20,543 nt of DNA from Actinomycetota bacterium (GTDB lineage Bacteria > Actinomycetota > Actinomycetes > Nanopelagicales > Nanopelagicaceae), in contig SYAM01000022.1 in the NCBI GenBank assembly GCA_005787645.1, positions 1 through 20,543 on the forward strand, in the 5' to 3' direction. This document shows, piece by piece, positions 1 to 8,066 of this stretch. The notes beneath the pieces are model-generated. The model had not been told where the DNA came from. It did not search any database and worked only from the letters and a program-made list of their open reading frames with translations. Each line of letters begins with the position of its first letter. The stretch's first letter is position 1. The translations under genes were made by a program, and so were the position numbers.

Positions 1-1143
1 ATCCGCCGAGCAATGGAGGATTATTCGCGCAAACGACATGAAGAAGAGGAGTATCAATTTGTCTATTCGCCTCATCTAACGAAATCTGCGCTCTTTGAAA
101 CATCGGGACATTTAGAGTGGTATGCCGAAGGTATGTATCCACCAATGGTCCTTGACGAAGAGCGAAATAGCGATGGAAGTATCAAGCGCGCAGGAGCCTC
201 CTATTACATGAAGCCGATGAATTGCCCTTTTCATAATTTGATTTACAGGTCACGTGGTCGCTCATATCGTGAACTTCCGTTGCGTCTCTTCGAATTTGGA
301 ACTGTCTATCGCTACGAGAAATCGGGAGTGATCCAAGGATTAACGCGCGCTCGTGGCTTTACTCAGGACGATGCGCACATTTATTGCACGCCCGAACAAA
401 TGCCTGAGGAGCTCGATAATCTCCTTACCTTCGTCCTTAACCTACTTCGTGACTATGGACTAAGTGATTTCTTCCTCGAACTCTCCACCCGTAACGACGA
501 AAAGTACGTGGGTGATGATCATGACTGGGCGGTGGCAACCGAACGTTTACGCGATGCGGCTGCGCGCCAGAATCTCGAATTGATTCTTGATGAAGGGGGA
601 GCTGCCTTCTACGGGCCGAAGATCTCTGTACAAGCGAAGGATGCAATCGGTCGCACCTGGCAGATGTCCACGATTCAGGTCGATTTCCAACTTCCTAGCC
701 GTTTTGATCTGGAATATGTCGCATCAGATGGTTCACGCGCACGACCTGTGATGATCCATCGCGCACTCTTTGGCTCTATCGAGCGATTCTTCGGCGTTCT
801 CACTGAGCATTACGCCGGAGCATTTCCGCCATGGCTTGCTCCGATTCAAGTCCGCGCGATTCCTGTAGCTGACGCCTTCTTGCCATACCTCAATGAGATT
901 GCTTCCACGATGCGTCGTTCTGGGATTCGTATTGACGTGGACGATAGCGACGATCGGATGCAAAAGAAGATTCGCAATGCACAAATGGAGAAGATTCCTT
1001 TCATGATTATTGCTGGTGAAGTCGACCAACAGGCTCAGGCGATTTCTATTCGTTATCGAAATGGCGAACAACAGAATGGGATCCCAATTGCGCGAGCAAT
1101 AGCAGAGATACAGGCCGCAATCGACACTCGAATTCAGGTATAA
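1..1143 (+). CDS. thrS: Threonine-tRNA ligase, C-terminal part (5' end cut by window)
   Basis: Threonyl-tRNA synthetase charges tRNA-Thr with threonine in the cytoplasm. The reading frame is open from base 1, so only the class II catalytic core and the anticodon-binding domain are present; the N-terminal TGS and editing domains lie upstream. Visible hallmarks are the MNCP cysteine (codon 223-225), the DDAHIYC histidine (codon 376-378) and the MIHRALFGS histidine (codon 757-759), which correspond to the three zinc ligands that select threonine. Motif 2 is seen in the RGFTQDDAH stretch and motif 3 in [11 protein letters not shown]. From about base 840 the sequence looks like the HGTP anticodon-binding domain. 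The ATG at 13 is internal, not the start. The TAA is followed after one base by the HIT gene, as in M. tuberculosis (Rv2614c-Rv2613c). No frameshift or lost catalytic residue was noticed. Confidence 0.97.
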   Translation: MRRAMEDYSRKRHEEEEYQFVYSPHLTKSALFETSGHLEWYAEGMYPPMVLDEERNSDGSIKRAGASYYMKPMNCPFHNLIYRSRGRSYRELPLRLFEFGTVYRYEKSGVIQGLTRARGFTQDDAHIYCTPEQMPEELDNLLTFVLNLLRDYGLSDFFLELSTRNDEKYVGDDHDWAVATERLRDAAARQNLELILDEGGAAFYGPKISVQAKDAIGRTWQMSTIQVDFQLPSRFDLEYVASDGSRARPVMIHRALFGSIERFFGVLTEHYAGAFPPWLAPIQVRAIPVADAFLPYLNEIASTMRRSGIRIDVDDSDDRMQKKIRNAQMEKIPFMIIAGEVDQQAQAISIRYRNGEQQNGIPIARAIAEIQAAIDTRIQV

Positions 1144-1144
1144 C

Positions 1145-1648
1145 ATGAGTGGAATATCTGATCACTGGGAGCGAATCTGGTCGCCCTATCGCAAGGAATA
1201 CAACGAGCGGCTGGCCGGTGGCGACATGGAGTGCCCGTTCTGTCATATCCCCGTGCTATCAGATGAAGAATCACTGATTCTCGCTCGTGGAGAATTCACC
1301 TACGTTGTCCTCAATCGCTATCCCTATAACCCAGGGCACCTTCTCGTATGCACCTATCGACACATGGGGGAGTACTTAGATCTCACTGCGGGTGAATTGA
1401 ATGAGATTTCATCCTTCACTAAAGATGCAATCAAAGCGCTCCGGGGCATCAGTTCGAGTGTCAACTTCAATATTGGTATCAATCTGGGAAGAGTCGCAGG
1501 TGCGGGAATACCGGAACACTTCCATCAACATATCGTTCCACGCTGGCAGGGCGATTCGAATTTCATGCCGGTAATCGGCGGAACGAAGGTGCTTTCACAA
1601 ATGCTCGATGAGACGAGAGATACTCTGGCGAATCTCTGGCCAAAGTAA
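1145..1648 (+). CDS. HIT-family nucleotide hydrolase/phosphorylase (Ap4A-type)
   Basis: This 167-residue protein belongs to the histidine triad superfamily, which acts on dinucleoside polyphosphates or nucleotide adducts. The active-site triad is visible as HFHQHIV at residues 125-131, with histidines 125, 127 and 129. An N-terminal CPFC pair (Cys30, Cys33) fits the zinc-binding HIT branch common in Actinobacteria, some members of which are Ap4A phosphorylases. The ATG lies one base after the thrS stop, so it is probably co-transcribed and translationally coupled. The same neighbour (Rv2613c) sits between thrS and pgsA in M. tuberculosis, suggesting a link to Ap4A made as a side product by synthetases; that link is inference. 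The gene ends 12 bases from the end of the opposite-strand gene at 1661. Exact substrate cannot be read from sequence. Confidence 0.92.
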   Translation: MSGISDHWERIWSPYRKEYNERLAGGDMECPFCHIPVLSDEESLILARGEFTYVVLNRYPYNPGHLLVCTYRHMGEYLDLTAGELNEISSFTKDAIKALRGISSSVNFNIGINLGRVAGAGIPEHFHQHIVPRWQGDSNFMPVIGGTKVLSQMLDETRDTLANLWPK

Positions 1649-1660
1649 TACATAACTTCG

Positions 1661-2275
1661 TTATCCCTCCAGAACTTCATTGAGATAGGAAGTAAGTTCC
1701 ACCTCGCCAAGATGGAATGTATGTGAAAAAGGGATGATGGGAACGAAGAGTCCTGTGGCAAATCGTGAACCATCCAGATCCGCAATCGCCTCGAGATACT
1801 CCTCGCGAAACTCCTGGACTAATACCCGATGATCTTCATCGCTTGGTTTAATCAACACGCTCCCTGATGAGTAGTCACGAATATTCAAACTCTCTAGATC
1901 AATGAATGCGCATGGCTTGCCCTCTTCATCGTGGAGAACCAAATAAGGGGTTACTCCCTCGCCAAACATGCGCCGGGCTATAAGTACAGCCTCATCGAAA
2001 TCGGCTTCCGGTTCATCAATCTTGGTGACCACAATGATTCGAGGTACTTGGAACTCGGCAATCTCTTCCCAGGCTTTTATTAGCGTATTGGGAGCGCCTT
2101 CATGTGCGCTTATTGCAAGAACCACCGCTGCGAACTCGGCGAATTCATAGGAGAGGTTCTCATCGAAGGCAATGGAGGTGGCGAAAGCGTCAGGTATGGC
2201 GGCAGCCACCCCATCGAGATCTGCGGAGCGGTGGCCAATAACCGCAATGCGCGTACCGTTTAATGGAGAACCCAC
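1661..2275 (-). CDS. Standalone degenerate EF-G-like G domain (putative pseudo-GTPase)
   Basis: This 204-residue protein starts with GTG. It resembles the GTP-binding domain of elongation factor G (EF-G2/FusA2 type) reduced to a remnant. Residues 9-26 have the beta1/P-loop layout, but the loop reads GHRSADLD, so the GK[ST] that binds phosphate is gone. The switch regions and DTPG motif are missing; only about 70 residues separate the P-loop position from the G4-like TKID (84-87), against roughly 118 in EF-G. After TKID the match to EF-G recovers: an ADF stretch, an AFIDLESL segment, an EEYLEAIADLD helix and the end of the G domain near residue 204. None of the later EF-G domains follow. The frame is intact and composition resembles the neighbours, so it is probably a maintained gene rather than recent debris. 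Function is unknown; a non-GTPase scaffold or ribosome-linked role is a guess. The family call rests on motif order only. Confidence 0.75.
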   Translation of the reverse strand: MGSPLNGTRIAVIGHRSADLDGVAAAIPDAFATSIAFDENLSYEFAEFAAVVLAISAHEGAPNTLIKAWEEIAEFQVPRIIVVTKIDEPEADFDEAVLIARRMFGEGVTPYLVLHDEEGKPCAFIDLESLNIRDYSSGSVLIKPSDEDHRVLVQEFREEYLEAIADLDGSRFATGLFVPIIPFSHTFHLGEVELTSYLNEVLEG

Positions 2276-2281
2276 GTGGAG

Positions 2282-2287
2282 AGCCTA
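2282..2287 (-). promoter_or_regulatory. Candidate -10 element for the EF-G-like gene (leaderless)
   Basis: Read on the minus strand this is TAGGCT, followed by six bases and then the GTG start at 2275. A transcript from the usual position would begin at the start codon itself. There is no Shine-Dalgarno sequence upstream of the GTG. No good -35 box is visible. It shares its TA step with the plus-strand box at 2286-2291. Confidence 0.4.
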
Positions 2288-2291
2288 CGAT
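2286..2291 (+). promoter_or_regulatory. Candidate -10 element for pgsA (short leader or leaderless)
   Basis: TACGAT fits the TAnnnT pattern and lies nine bases before the ATG at 2301. Start-site rules would give a leader of zero to three bases. No Shine-Dalgarno motif lies at proper spacing; GGAGAG at 2278-2283 is too far and upstream of the box. No clear -35 box was found. Confidence 0.4.
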
Positions 2292-2300
2292 GTAACCATC

Positions 2301-2891
2301 ATGATTAGCTCCTTCTTGCGCGCCCCAGTCGCTCGTGTTGTAGAGCCGACCGCCCGCGCGTTGACAAGGTGGAAGGTCACACCTAATCAAGTGACTCTTG
2401 TAGGAGCGATAGGCACTTGTGCTACCTCACTTATTTTCTTTACTCGTGGGGAGCTCTTTGTAGGAACCATAGCGATGTTGATTTTCATCTTCAGTGATCT
2501 GGTTGATGGAACTATGGCGCGATTGAATGGTGCATCTTCGAAATTCGGAGCCTTCTTGGATTCCACTTCCGATCGGGTTGTTGATGCGACCCTTATCGGT
2601 AGCATCACGTATTACCTCTTCACCACCGATGATTCACTCCAGATAGTGGCGTGGTTTGCCCTTACTGGCGGTTTCTTGGTCTCTTATGTGAAGGCGCGCG
2701 CGGAGGCCTCTGGCTTCACCTGTGAGGGAGGCTTCGCCGAACGCCCAGAACGGACCATCATTCTTCTAGTTTCAACTGGCTTTGCCGGTCTAGGATTTGA
2801 CTACATCCTTGCTGCAGGAATCTGGCTCATCGCCGTCACATCTTTTCTGACAGTGGGCTTTCGAGTAATTCAGGTGTGGCGACAACGATGA
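2301..2891 (+). CDS. pgsA: CDP-alcohol phosphatidyltransferase, probable phosphatidylinositol phosphate synthase
   Basis: This 196-residue integral membrane enzyme joins CDP-diacylglycerol to an alcohol, here most likely inositol 1-phosphate, making phosphatidylinositol phosphate at the cytoplasmic membrane. The family signature is complete: D66-x2-DG-x2-AR (66-74), then G83, D87 and D91. Several hydrophobic segments are visible before and after it. The inositol assignment comes from context: acyltransferase and pimA genes follow directly, as in M. tuberculosis Rv2612c-Rv2610c. The start at 2301 is preferred because an in-frame upstream ATG (2172) would extend 129 bases into the divergent gene and add a non-membrane, arginine-rich tail unlike the family. 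The stop TGA overlaps the next ATG (ATGA at 2888-2891). Another CDP-alcohol substrate cannot be excluded from sequence alone. Confidence 0.9.
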   Translation: MISSFLRAPVARVVEPTARALTRWKVTPNQVTLVGAIGTCATSLIFFTRGELFVGTIAMLIFIFSDLVDGTMARLNGASSKFGAFLDSTSDRVVDATLIGSITYYLFTTDDSLQIVAWFALTGGFLVSYVKARAEASGFTCEGGFAERPERTIILLVSTGFAGLGFDYILAAGIWLIAVTSFLTVGFRVIQVWRQR

Positions 2892-3751
2892 TTGAACACT
2901 TGACTAGTTTTGCTTATTTATTCGGTTGGAAAATAGTCCGAACTTTGCCTGAACGATTTGCATATCAACTCTTTGAGAAAATTGCAGATAGGTCATCTCG
3001 AAAAGAGGGAAAGTCGTTCCGGCGATTGCGAGAGAATCTGCGTCGAGTCCAACCGAATCTCTCAGAGAGCCAACTACACCGACTTTCCATGGAGGGAATG
3101 CGAAGTTACTTACGATATTGGTGCGAGGCATTTCGCCTGCCTTCTTGGAGCCACGATCGACTCACCGGAACAGTCTCCACTGAAGGTGAAGAATTGTTTC
3201 GTGCGTGCGTGGCAGAAAAAAGAGGGGTAGTTGTATCCCTCCCACATTCAGGAAATTGGGATCATGCAGGAGCGTATTTCTCGGCAACTGGGATTCCAAT
3301 AGTTAGTGTTGCTGAGAAACTAAGACCTGAGCGCGTCTTCCAAGCATTTCTCAAATTTCGCGAACGAATTGGGATGAGAATCTATTCGGCCGCAGAGAAT
3401 GTTATTCCTATCCTTCACGCTCATCTGGCTAGAGGGGAAGTAGTAGCACTTGTTGCAGACCGAGACCTCTCCAAGAGCGGCATCGAAGTAGGTTTCTTCG
3501 GTGGCGTGGCGAAGATGCCGAGTGGTCCAGCGTTGTTGGCGCTCCGCAATAATTCCTATCTCATCGTTGCCCACGTGACCTATACGAAAACAGGAATACA
3601 TATTAAATTCTCAGACCCGCTTACTTCGAGAGCAGTAGGTGAACAGGAGCAGATCAAAGATTTGGTTGAGCAGAGTGCGCGATTATTTGAAGAGGGAATC
3701 GCTCGTGATCCTCAGGACTGGCACATGCTGCAGAAGATATGGATAGCGTGA
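2888..3751 (+). CDS. LpxL/HtrB-family acyltransferase, probable phosphatidylinositol mannoside acyltransferase (PatA-type)
   Basis: This 287-residue protein belongs to the lysophospholipid/lipid A acyltransferase superfamily. The catalytic HX4D motif is visible as HSGNWD (His120, Asp125). A second conserved region around ADRDLSKSG and GFFGG, then MPSGPALLAL, matches the family. Gram-positive actinobacteria lack lipid A, and the position between pgsA and pimA points to acylation of the mannose of phosphatidylinositol mannosides, as by Rv2611c (PatA). The N-terminus carries a short hydrophobic stretch, fitting peripheral attachment to the inner face of the membrane. The ATG at 2888 is chosen because it forms an ATGA overlap with pgsA; a GTG at 2876 in the same frame is possible, with AGGTG just before it. 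The 3' end overlaps pimA by 13 bases. Confidence 0.88.
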   Translation: MIEHLTSFAYLFGWKIVRTLPERFAYQLFEKIADRSSRKEGKSFRRLRENLRRVQPNLSESQLHRLSMEGMRSYLRYWCEAFRLPSWSHDRLTGTVSTEGEELFRACVAEKRGVVVSLPHSGNWDHAGAYFSATGIPIVSVAEKLRPERVFQAFLKFRERIGMRIYSAAENVIPILHAHLARGEVVALVADRDLSKSGIEVGFFGGVAKMPSGPALLALRNNSYLIVAHVTYTKTGIHIKFSDPLTSRAVGEQEQIKDLVEQSARLFEEGIARDPQDWHMLQKIWIA

Positions 3752-4929
3752 TCGTGGTTCCATATAACGGAAAATTGCGAATAGGAATGGTCTCTCCTTA
3801 CGGCTGGGATCTACCAGGTGGAGTGCAAGCACATATTTCCGATCTAGCTCGCTATTGCATCGAGAAGGGTCATGAAGTGTCGGTCTTAGCTCCAGTGATG
3901 GATGAAGACCATCTGCCTTCGTGGGTGCAAAGTTCTGGGCGACCAATCTCGATTCCATATAACGGTGCAGTTGCGCGCGTAGCATTTGGACCGGTGGCTA
4001 ATAGAAGAGTGCGTAAGTGGATACAAGAGGGGGATTTTGATCTTCTACATCTCCACGAACCTGCAATTCCCTCCCTCTCGCTCCTTGCCTGTTGGGCGGC
4101 TGAGGGCCCACTTGTAGGAACCTTTCACGCTTCAGCGCCAAAGCAACGAGCCATCTATGCGGTAGGTCCGATCTTGGAACCTGCTATCGAGAAATTGCAT
4201 GCTCGAATCGCAGTCAGTCAAACTGCACGCGGCACTTTGACCGAACATCTTGAAACAGATGCTGTAGTGATCCCAAATGGAATCAACGTAGACGCTTTCG
4301 CAAATGGTGATATCACTCGAGAGTTTGGTAATCGAGCAATTGGATTCGTTGGTCGTTTCGATGAACCACGTAAGGGGCTCGCCATACTCTTGGAGAGTTG
4401 TGAACGGTTAGTTAATGGGGGGATTGAATTTCAACTAGTGATTGCAGGCCCCGGAGACTCAAGCATCTTTAGAGAGGGGATGTCGATAGCGCTACGAGAA
4501 CGAACTGCCTTCCTTGGCCGAGTTACTGACGCTCGAAAACAAGAAATCCTTCGATCGGTGGCGCTGTACGTGGCTCCAAACACTGGAGGTGAGAGTTTTG
4601 GCATCATTCTCGCTGAAGCGCTCGCGGCAGGGGCGCCAGTGATAGCAAGTGACCTTCCAGCATTTCGTGATGTTTTGGAGGGTGGTCGCGCGGGAGTTCT
4701 CTTTCCAACCGAAGATTCTCAACGTCTAGCCGAGATGATCGTTGAGGTGCTAAACGATGAAGAACGAAAAGACTCATTGAGAGCCATTGGACGCAAGCGT
4801 GCGAGAGATTTTGATTGGTCGGTCGTCGGCGAATCCATTTTTGACGTCTACCGACTTGTAAGCGCAGCGGGAGAGAAAGTGCGTTTGGGAAGTGATCTTC
4901 GATTCAATCGAGTGGGTGGGAAGCCGTGA
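3739..4929 (+). CDS. pimA: Phosphatidylinositol alpha-mannosyltransferase (GT4)
   Basis: This 396-residue GT-B glycosyltransferase of family GT4 probably transfers mannose from GDP-mannose to phosphatidylinositol, the first step of PIM synthesis. Seen in sequence: the acceptor-side loop PGGVQAH near residues 26-32, the linker motif GRFDEPRKG, and the C-terminal EX7E pair (Glu285, Glu293) in GESFGIILAEAL, which contacts the nucleotide sugar. Length matches known PimA proteins. It overlaps the acyltransferase gene by 13 bases; GTG at 3748 is an alternative start with a GTGA overlap, since family members begin close to RIGMVSPY. The stop overlaps the next gene by GTGA at 4926-4929. Specificity for PI is inferred from the pgsA-acyltransferase-pimA order rather than from residues. 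Confidence 0.92.
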   Translation: MDSVIVVPYNGKLRIGMVSPYGWDLPGGVQAHISDLARYCIEKGHEVSVLAPVMDEDHLPSWVQSSGRPISIPYNGAVARVAFGPVANRRVRKWIQEGDFDLLHLHEPAIPSLSLLACWAAEGPLVGTFHASAPKQRAIYAVGPILEPAIEKLHARIAVSQTARGTLTEHLETDAVVIPNGINVDAFANGDITREFGNRAIGFVGRFDEPRKGLAILLESCERLVNGGIEFQLVIAGPGDSSIFREGMSIALRERTAFLGRVTDARKQEILRSVALYVAPNTGGESFGIILAEALAAGAPVIASDLPAFRDVLEGGRAGVLFPTEDSQRLAEMIVEVLNDEERKDSLRAIGRKRARDFDWSVVGESIFDVYRLVSAAGEKVRLGSDLRFNRVGGKP

Positions 4930-5423
4930 GCGCACTCCTGTTTATCTTGTTGATTGTGATGCTTGTGGTGGTGTGGTATCTATCCTTCACGGCAACTCGA
5001 CTCGATCGACTTCATCATCGAGTAGAGACTTCATGGGGCAATCTCGATGCAGCATTGAAGACACGATCAGCACTTGCTTTGGAGATTGCCCGCTCAAATC
5101 TGGTGGATCCTGCAGCATCAATGCTGCTTTTGGCTGCGGCACATGTTGCCGTGATTGCCGATCAATCTGAGCGCGCCGATGCAGAAGAAGAGCTATCGCA
5201 ACTCTTGCTCTCCCTTCTAGAGGAAGAAGCCTTGGATTCCGATGAAGAGATTTTCCGTGAGTTGAACTCTGCACGGGACCGACTCCGGATTGCAATTGCC
5301 CTGCATTTAGAGGCGGTGTCTCGAACTCAAGCGCAACGCAAGCGTCCAATCGTTCGAATATTCCGGTTAGCAGGGCGAGCACCGTTACCTGTCAGATATC
5401 CATTCGAAGATATCCAGGTGTGA
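4926..5423 (+). CDS. LemA-like small membrane protein
   Basis: This 165-residue protein has one N-terminal membrane segment (about residues 2-21) followed by a helical domain. The stretch after it, VETSWGNLDAALKTRSALAL, resembles the LemA pattern in which a helix of the form NAW-x-D-x-QLKRR follows the anchor. LemA proteins have a long helical bundle outside the membrane; their function is poorly known. The middle part is rich in Glu, Asp, Ala and Leu and probably helical. The GTG start overlaps the pimA stop (GTGA), so translation is likely coupled to the PIM genes. It has no counterpart at this point in M. tuberculosis. Homology is judged from pattern only; a generic membrane-anchored helical protein is the alternative. 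Confidence 0.65.
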   Translation: MSALLFILLIVMLVVVWYLSFTATRLDRLHHRVETSWGNLDAALKTRSALALEIARSNLVDPAASMLLLAAAHVAVIADQSERADAEEELSQLLLSLLEEEALDSDEEIFRELNSARDRLRIAIALHLEAVSRTQAQRKRPIVRIFRLAGRAPLPVRYPFEDIQV

Positions 5424-5424
5424 G

Positions 5425-6480
5425 ATGAATCTGAAGGGTAAATTAATTGGGATTCTGATACTTGTTCTATCTGTTACTTCATGTTCGGTCGTAGATAGCG
5501 TGCGTGACTCCAACAAAAGCTGGATACCTCCCGCCCCTACCCCTACTTTCACTTATAACTCATTGAGTGGTCGGATTGGAAATGACAATCGGGTGTTGGC
5601 AGTGAAGATCGATGACACTAAGCAGGCACGACCACAGATAGGGCTTACCGAAGCAGACGTCGTTTACATTGAGCAGGTAGAGGCAGGTGTAACTCGTTTG
5701 GCGGCGATTTATAGCTCTCGACTCCCGGAGCAAATTGGTCCGATTCGTAGCGCGCGTATCAGCGACATAGAATTACTTGAACAGTATGGAAAAGTTGCAT
5801 TTGCCTTTTCCGGTGCGCAGAGCAAATTGCGTCCAGTAATCAATAGTGCAAATCTTTTCAACGTTGGCGCAGAGCGCGAGGGGATTGCAGTCTATTCACG
5901 CGACAAGGAGCGACGCGCTCCGTGGAACATGATTCTCAACACACGGGAACTTATTGCACGAATAGAAAAACGTGGACTCGATGTTGCACTTGCGAGTAAT
6001 CGAGGTTGGAACTTTTCGAAAAAGTCAGAGAGTGGTGCAGAGATAATCTCCGCACAGATGAACTGGCCTGCAGCGAGATATGAGATTTCGTGGTCCAAAG
6101 ATTATTCGGGCTGGGCGATCACTCATGATGGAACAAGTAAGGATGATGCGCGAGGGGTGCCAATCGTTGCCAGCACATTCATCGCACAGGTAGTAAGCAT
6201 TAGTGATTCGGAGTATGGGGATAAATTCGGTGGACGAACACCATTGGTTGCAACTGTGGGAGCAGGCAAGGCTTTTGTCTTCCGCAATGGTCGAGTGATT
6301 GTTGGCACATGGAACCGCCCTACCGCCCAGGATGGCACCACCTTTACAACTGAAGAGGGGGAGGAAATCACCTTCGCTCGTGGCCAAATCTGGTTCGCCT
6401 TCGTCGCCCAGGAGCCGAAAATCACCTACCCCGTAAAGCCCGAGGCCTCTGGGAGCGCTTCACCAACGCCTTCGAAGTAG
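5425..6480 (+). CDS. DUF3048 (YerB-like) lipoprotein
   Basis: This 351-residue protein is predicted to be an envelope lipoprotein. The N-terminus has two lysines, a hydrophobic core and a lipobox ending VTSC, with Cys20 as the lipidated residue. A Pro/Thr linker follows (about residues 35-42). The DUF3048 domain begins near residue 57 and shows its typical segments: AVKIDDTKQARPQIGL, then ADVVYIEQVEAGVTRL and IGPIRSARISDIELL. A second half with FGGRTPLV and GTWNRPT matches the YerB C-terminal domain. The last 20 residues are a Pro/Ser/Thr-rich tail. Family function is not established; some members are linked to the cell wall. The ATG comes one base after the LemA-like stop, with AGGTGTGAG just upstream, so both probably end the PIM operon. 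Confidence 0.88.
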   Translation: MNLKGKLIGILILVLSVTSCSVVDSVRDSNKSWIPPAPTPTFTYNSLSGRIGNDNRVLAVKIDDTKQARPQIGLTEADVVYIEQVEAGVTRLAAIYSSRLPEQIGPIRSARISDIELLEQYGKVAFAFSGAQSKLRPVINSANLFNVGAEREGIAVYSRDKERRAPWNMILNTRELIARIEKRGLDVALASNRGWNFSKKSESGAEIISAQMNWPAARYEISWSKDYSGWAITHDGTSKDDARGVPIVASTFIAQVVSISDSEYGDKFGGRTPLVATVGAGKAFVFRNGRVIVGTWNRPTAQDGTTFTTEEGEEITFARGQIWFAFVAQEPKITYPVKPEASGSASPTPSK

Positions 6481-6525
6481 ACTGCTCCCCTTACCTTTGA
6501 GCTTGAGGAAAAGTTGGGGAGTGCG

Positions 6526-7413
6526 ATGAGTAAAGTAGTGGGCACCTCACGGGTCAAACGCGGCATGGCAGAGATGCTCAAGGGCGGCGTCATTATGGAC
6601 GTGGTCAATGCCGAGCAGGCGAAAATTGCCGAAGATGCGGGAGCAGTTGCAGTGATGGCTCTCGAACGCGTGCCTGCTGATATCAGAGCTCAAGGCGGAG
6701 TAGCAAGAATGTCTGACCCTTCGATGATTGAAGAGATTCAGCGCGCAGTTTCAATACCTGTCATGGCTAAAGCGCGCATCGGGCATTTTGCCGAGGCGCA
6801 GATTCTCCAAGAACTTGGCGTTGATTACATCGATGAATCAGAAGTTCTCACGCCAGCCGACTATGAAAACCACATAGACAAATGGAACTTCACCGTGCCA
6901 TTTGTGTGTGGTGCGACAAATCTTGGTGAAGCGCTACGTCGCATCAATGAAGGCGCTGCGATGATCCGTTCAAAGGGTGAAGCAGGCACAGGTGATGTTT
7001 CGAATGCGACAACACATATCCGAAAGATTACGGGTGAGATTCGACGTTTGATGTCGATGCGAGAGGATGAACTCTACGTCGCGGCGAAAGAGTTGCAAGC
7101 CCCTTACGCACTCGTGAAAGAGGTAGCAGAAACCGGCAAGCTCCCAGTTGTGCTTTTTACCGCAGGGGGAATCGCAACACCAGCGGATGCATCGATGATG
7201 ATGCAACTAGGTGCAGACGGCGTGTTTATCGGTTCAGGAATTTTCAAATCTGGTAACCCTGCAGAACGCGCTTCTGCATGCGTGAAGGCCACCACATTTT
7301 TCGATGATCCGAAAGTGGTCGCGCAGGTTTCACGCGGATTGGGTGATGCGATGGTGGGAATCAACGTTTCTGACATCCCTGTGCCACATCGCCTCGCTGA
7401 ACGCGGTTGGTGA
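6526..7413 (+). CDS. pdxS: Pyridoxal 5'-phosphate synthase, synthase subunit
   Basis: PdxS builds PLP from ribose 5-phosphate, glyceraldehyde 3-phosphate and ammonia, forming a dodecamer that docks twelve PdxT subunits. The 295-residue product is close to the B. subtilis length (294). Conserved catalytic residues are present: Asp25 in IMDVVNAEQ, Lys82 in MAKARIGH and Lys150 in RSKGEAGTG, equivalent to Asp24, Lys81 and Lys149 of B. subtilis. The phosphate-binding [19 protein letters not shown] region is intact. ATG 6526 is preferred over TTG 6514 because GGGGAG (6516-6521) lies just ahead and the N-terminus then aligns with known PdxS. A 45-base gap separates it from the DUF3048 gene; TACCTT at 6492-6497 is a weak -10 candidate. 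It overlaps pdxT by GTGA. Confidence 0.97.
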   Translation: MSKVVGTSRVKRGMAEMLKGGVIMDVVNAEQAKIAEDAGAVAVMALERVPADIRAQGGVARMSDPSMIEEIQRAVSIPVMAKARIGHFAEAQILQELGVDYIDESEVLTPADYENHIDKWNFTVPFVCGATNLGEALRRINEGAAMIRSKGEAGTGDVSNATTHIRKITGEIRRLMSMREDELYVAAKELQAPYALVKEVAETGKLPVVLFTAGGIATPADASMMMQLGADGVFIGSGIFKSGNPAERASACVKATTFFDDPKVVAQVSRGLGDAMVGINVSDIPVPHRLAERGW

Positions 7414-8021
7414 AAAAGAGGGTTGGAGTACTCGCGCTTCAAGGTGACGTGCGCGAGCACTCTCGAGCGATTCAAAAATCTGGCGCACTCTCTGTATCAG
7501 TAAGAAGACAAGAGGATTTAGCGAGCATCGATGCGCTAATTATCCCAGGCGGTGAATCAACCACTATAGGAAAACTCCTTAGAATCTTTGAGCTCATTGA
7601 TCCGTTGAAGAAATCAATTTCCGACGGATTACCAGTTTTTGGTACATGTGCAGGAATGATTCTGCTGGCTAAGGATGTAATCGACGGAAGTCACGATCAG
7701 GAAACTATTGGAACTATGGATATCACAGTGCGAAGGAATGCATTCGGTCGCCAGGTAGATTCTTTCGAGAAACCCCTTGACCTCTCAAATATCGGAGCTG
7801 GTTCTGTCACCGCAGTATTCATCAGAGCTCCTTGGATCGAAAAACAGGGTTCGAACGTGCAGACACTTGCGTCAGTAGAAAGCGGCCATGAATCCCGCCG
7901 GGAATCTCACATCGTTCTGGCTCGCCAAGATAGGCAATTAGCTGCCTCATTCCATCCAGAAATCCTTGAAGGTCAACGCTATGAAGTACATGAGTATTTC
8001 ATTCGCGAAGTCGCGAGTTAG
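7410..8021 (+). CDS. pdxT: Pyridoxal 5'-phosphate synthase, glutaminase subunit
   Basis: PdxT hydrolyses glutamine and channels ammonia to PdxS. The 203-residue class I glutamine amidotransferase carries the full triad: Cys80 in GTCAGM, His182 and Glu184 in SFHPE. The PGGESTT segment (oxyanion hole region) and the N-terminal [12 protein letters not shown] are typical. The GTG at 7410 overlaps the pdxS stop (GTGA); a TTG at 7407 in frame is less likely. No Shine-Dalgarno motif is evident, so coupling to pdxS translation is expected, which fits the fixed subunit ratio. The same pair (Rv2606c, Rv2604c) occurs at this place in M. tuberculosis with a gene in between; here they are directly joined. 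Confidence 0.96.
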   Translation: MKKRVGVLALQGDVREHSRAIQKSGALSVSVRRQEDLASIDALIIPGGESTTIGKLLRIFELIDPLKKSISDGLPVFGTCAGMILLAKDVIDGSHDQETIGTMDITVRRNAFGRQVDSFEKPLDLSNIGAGSVTAVFIRAPWIEKQGSNVQTLASVESGHESRRESHIVLARQDRQLAASFHPEILEGQRYEVHEYFIREVAS

Positions 8022-8066
8022 ACTTGTATCCGGTCCGTCAATAGGCAAGCAAAGTAGGTAACCACG

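Noticed and set aside
733..1146. 137-codon minus-strand open frame opposite thrS
   Set aside because: It mirrors a well-conserved gene, its product shows no recognisable family, and no ribosome binding site was seen.
2259..2264. TTTAAT as a -10 box for pgsA
   Set aside because: It would give a leader of about 30 bases without a usable ribosome binding site and has no -35 partner; TACGAT at 2286 fits better.
2172..2300. In-frame N-terminal extension of pgsA beginning at ATG 2172
   Set aside because: It overlaps the divergent gene entirely, is arginine-rich and non-membrane, and the family motif spacing is satisfied from ATG 2301.
8022..8066. Gap between pdxT and yebC considered for a terminator and promoter
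   Set aside because: No stem followed by a T-run and no convincing -35/-10 pair; only a partial Shine-Dalgarno site was supportable.
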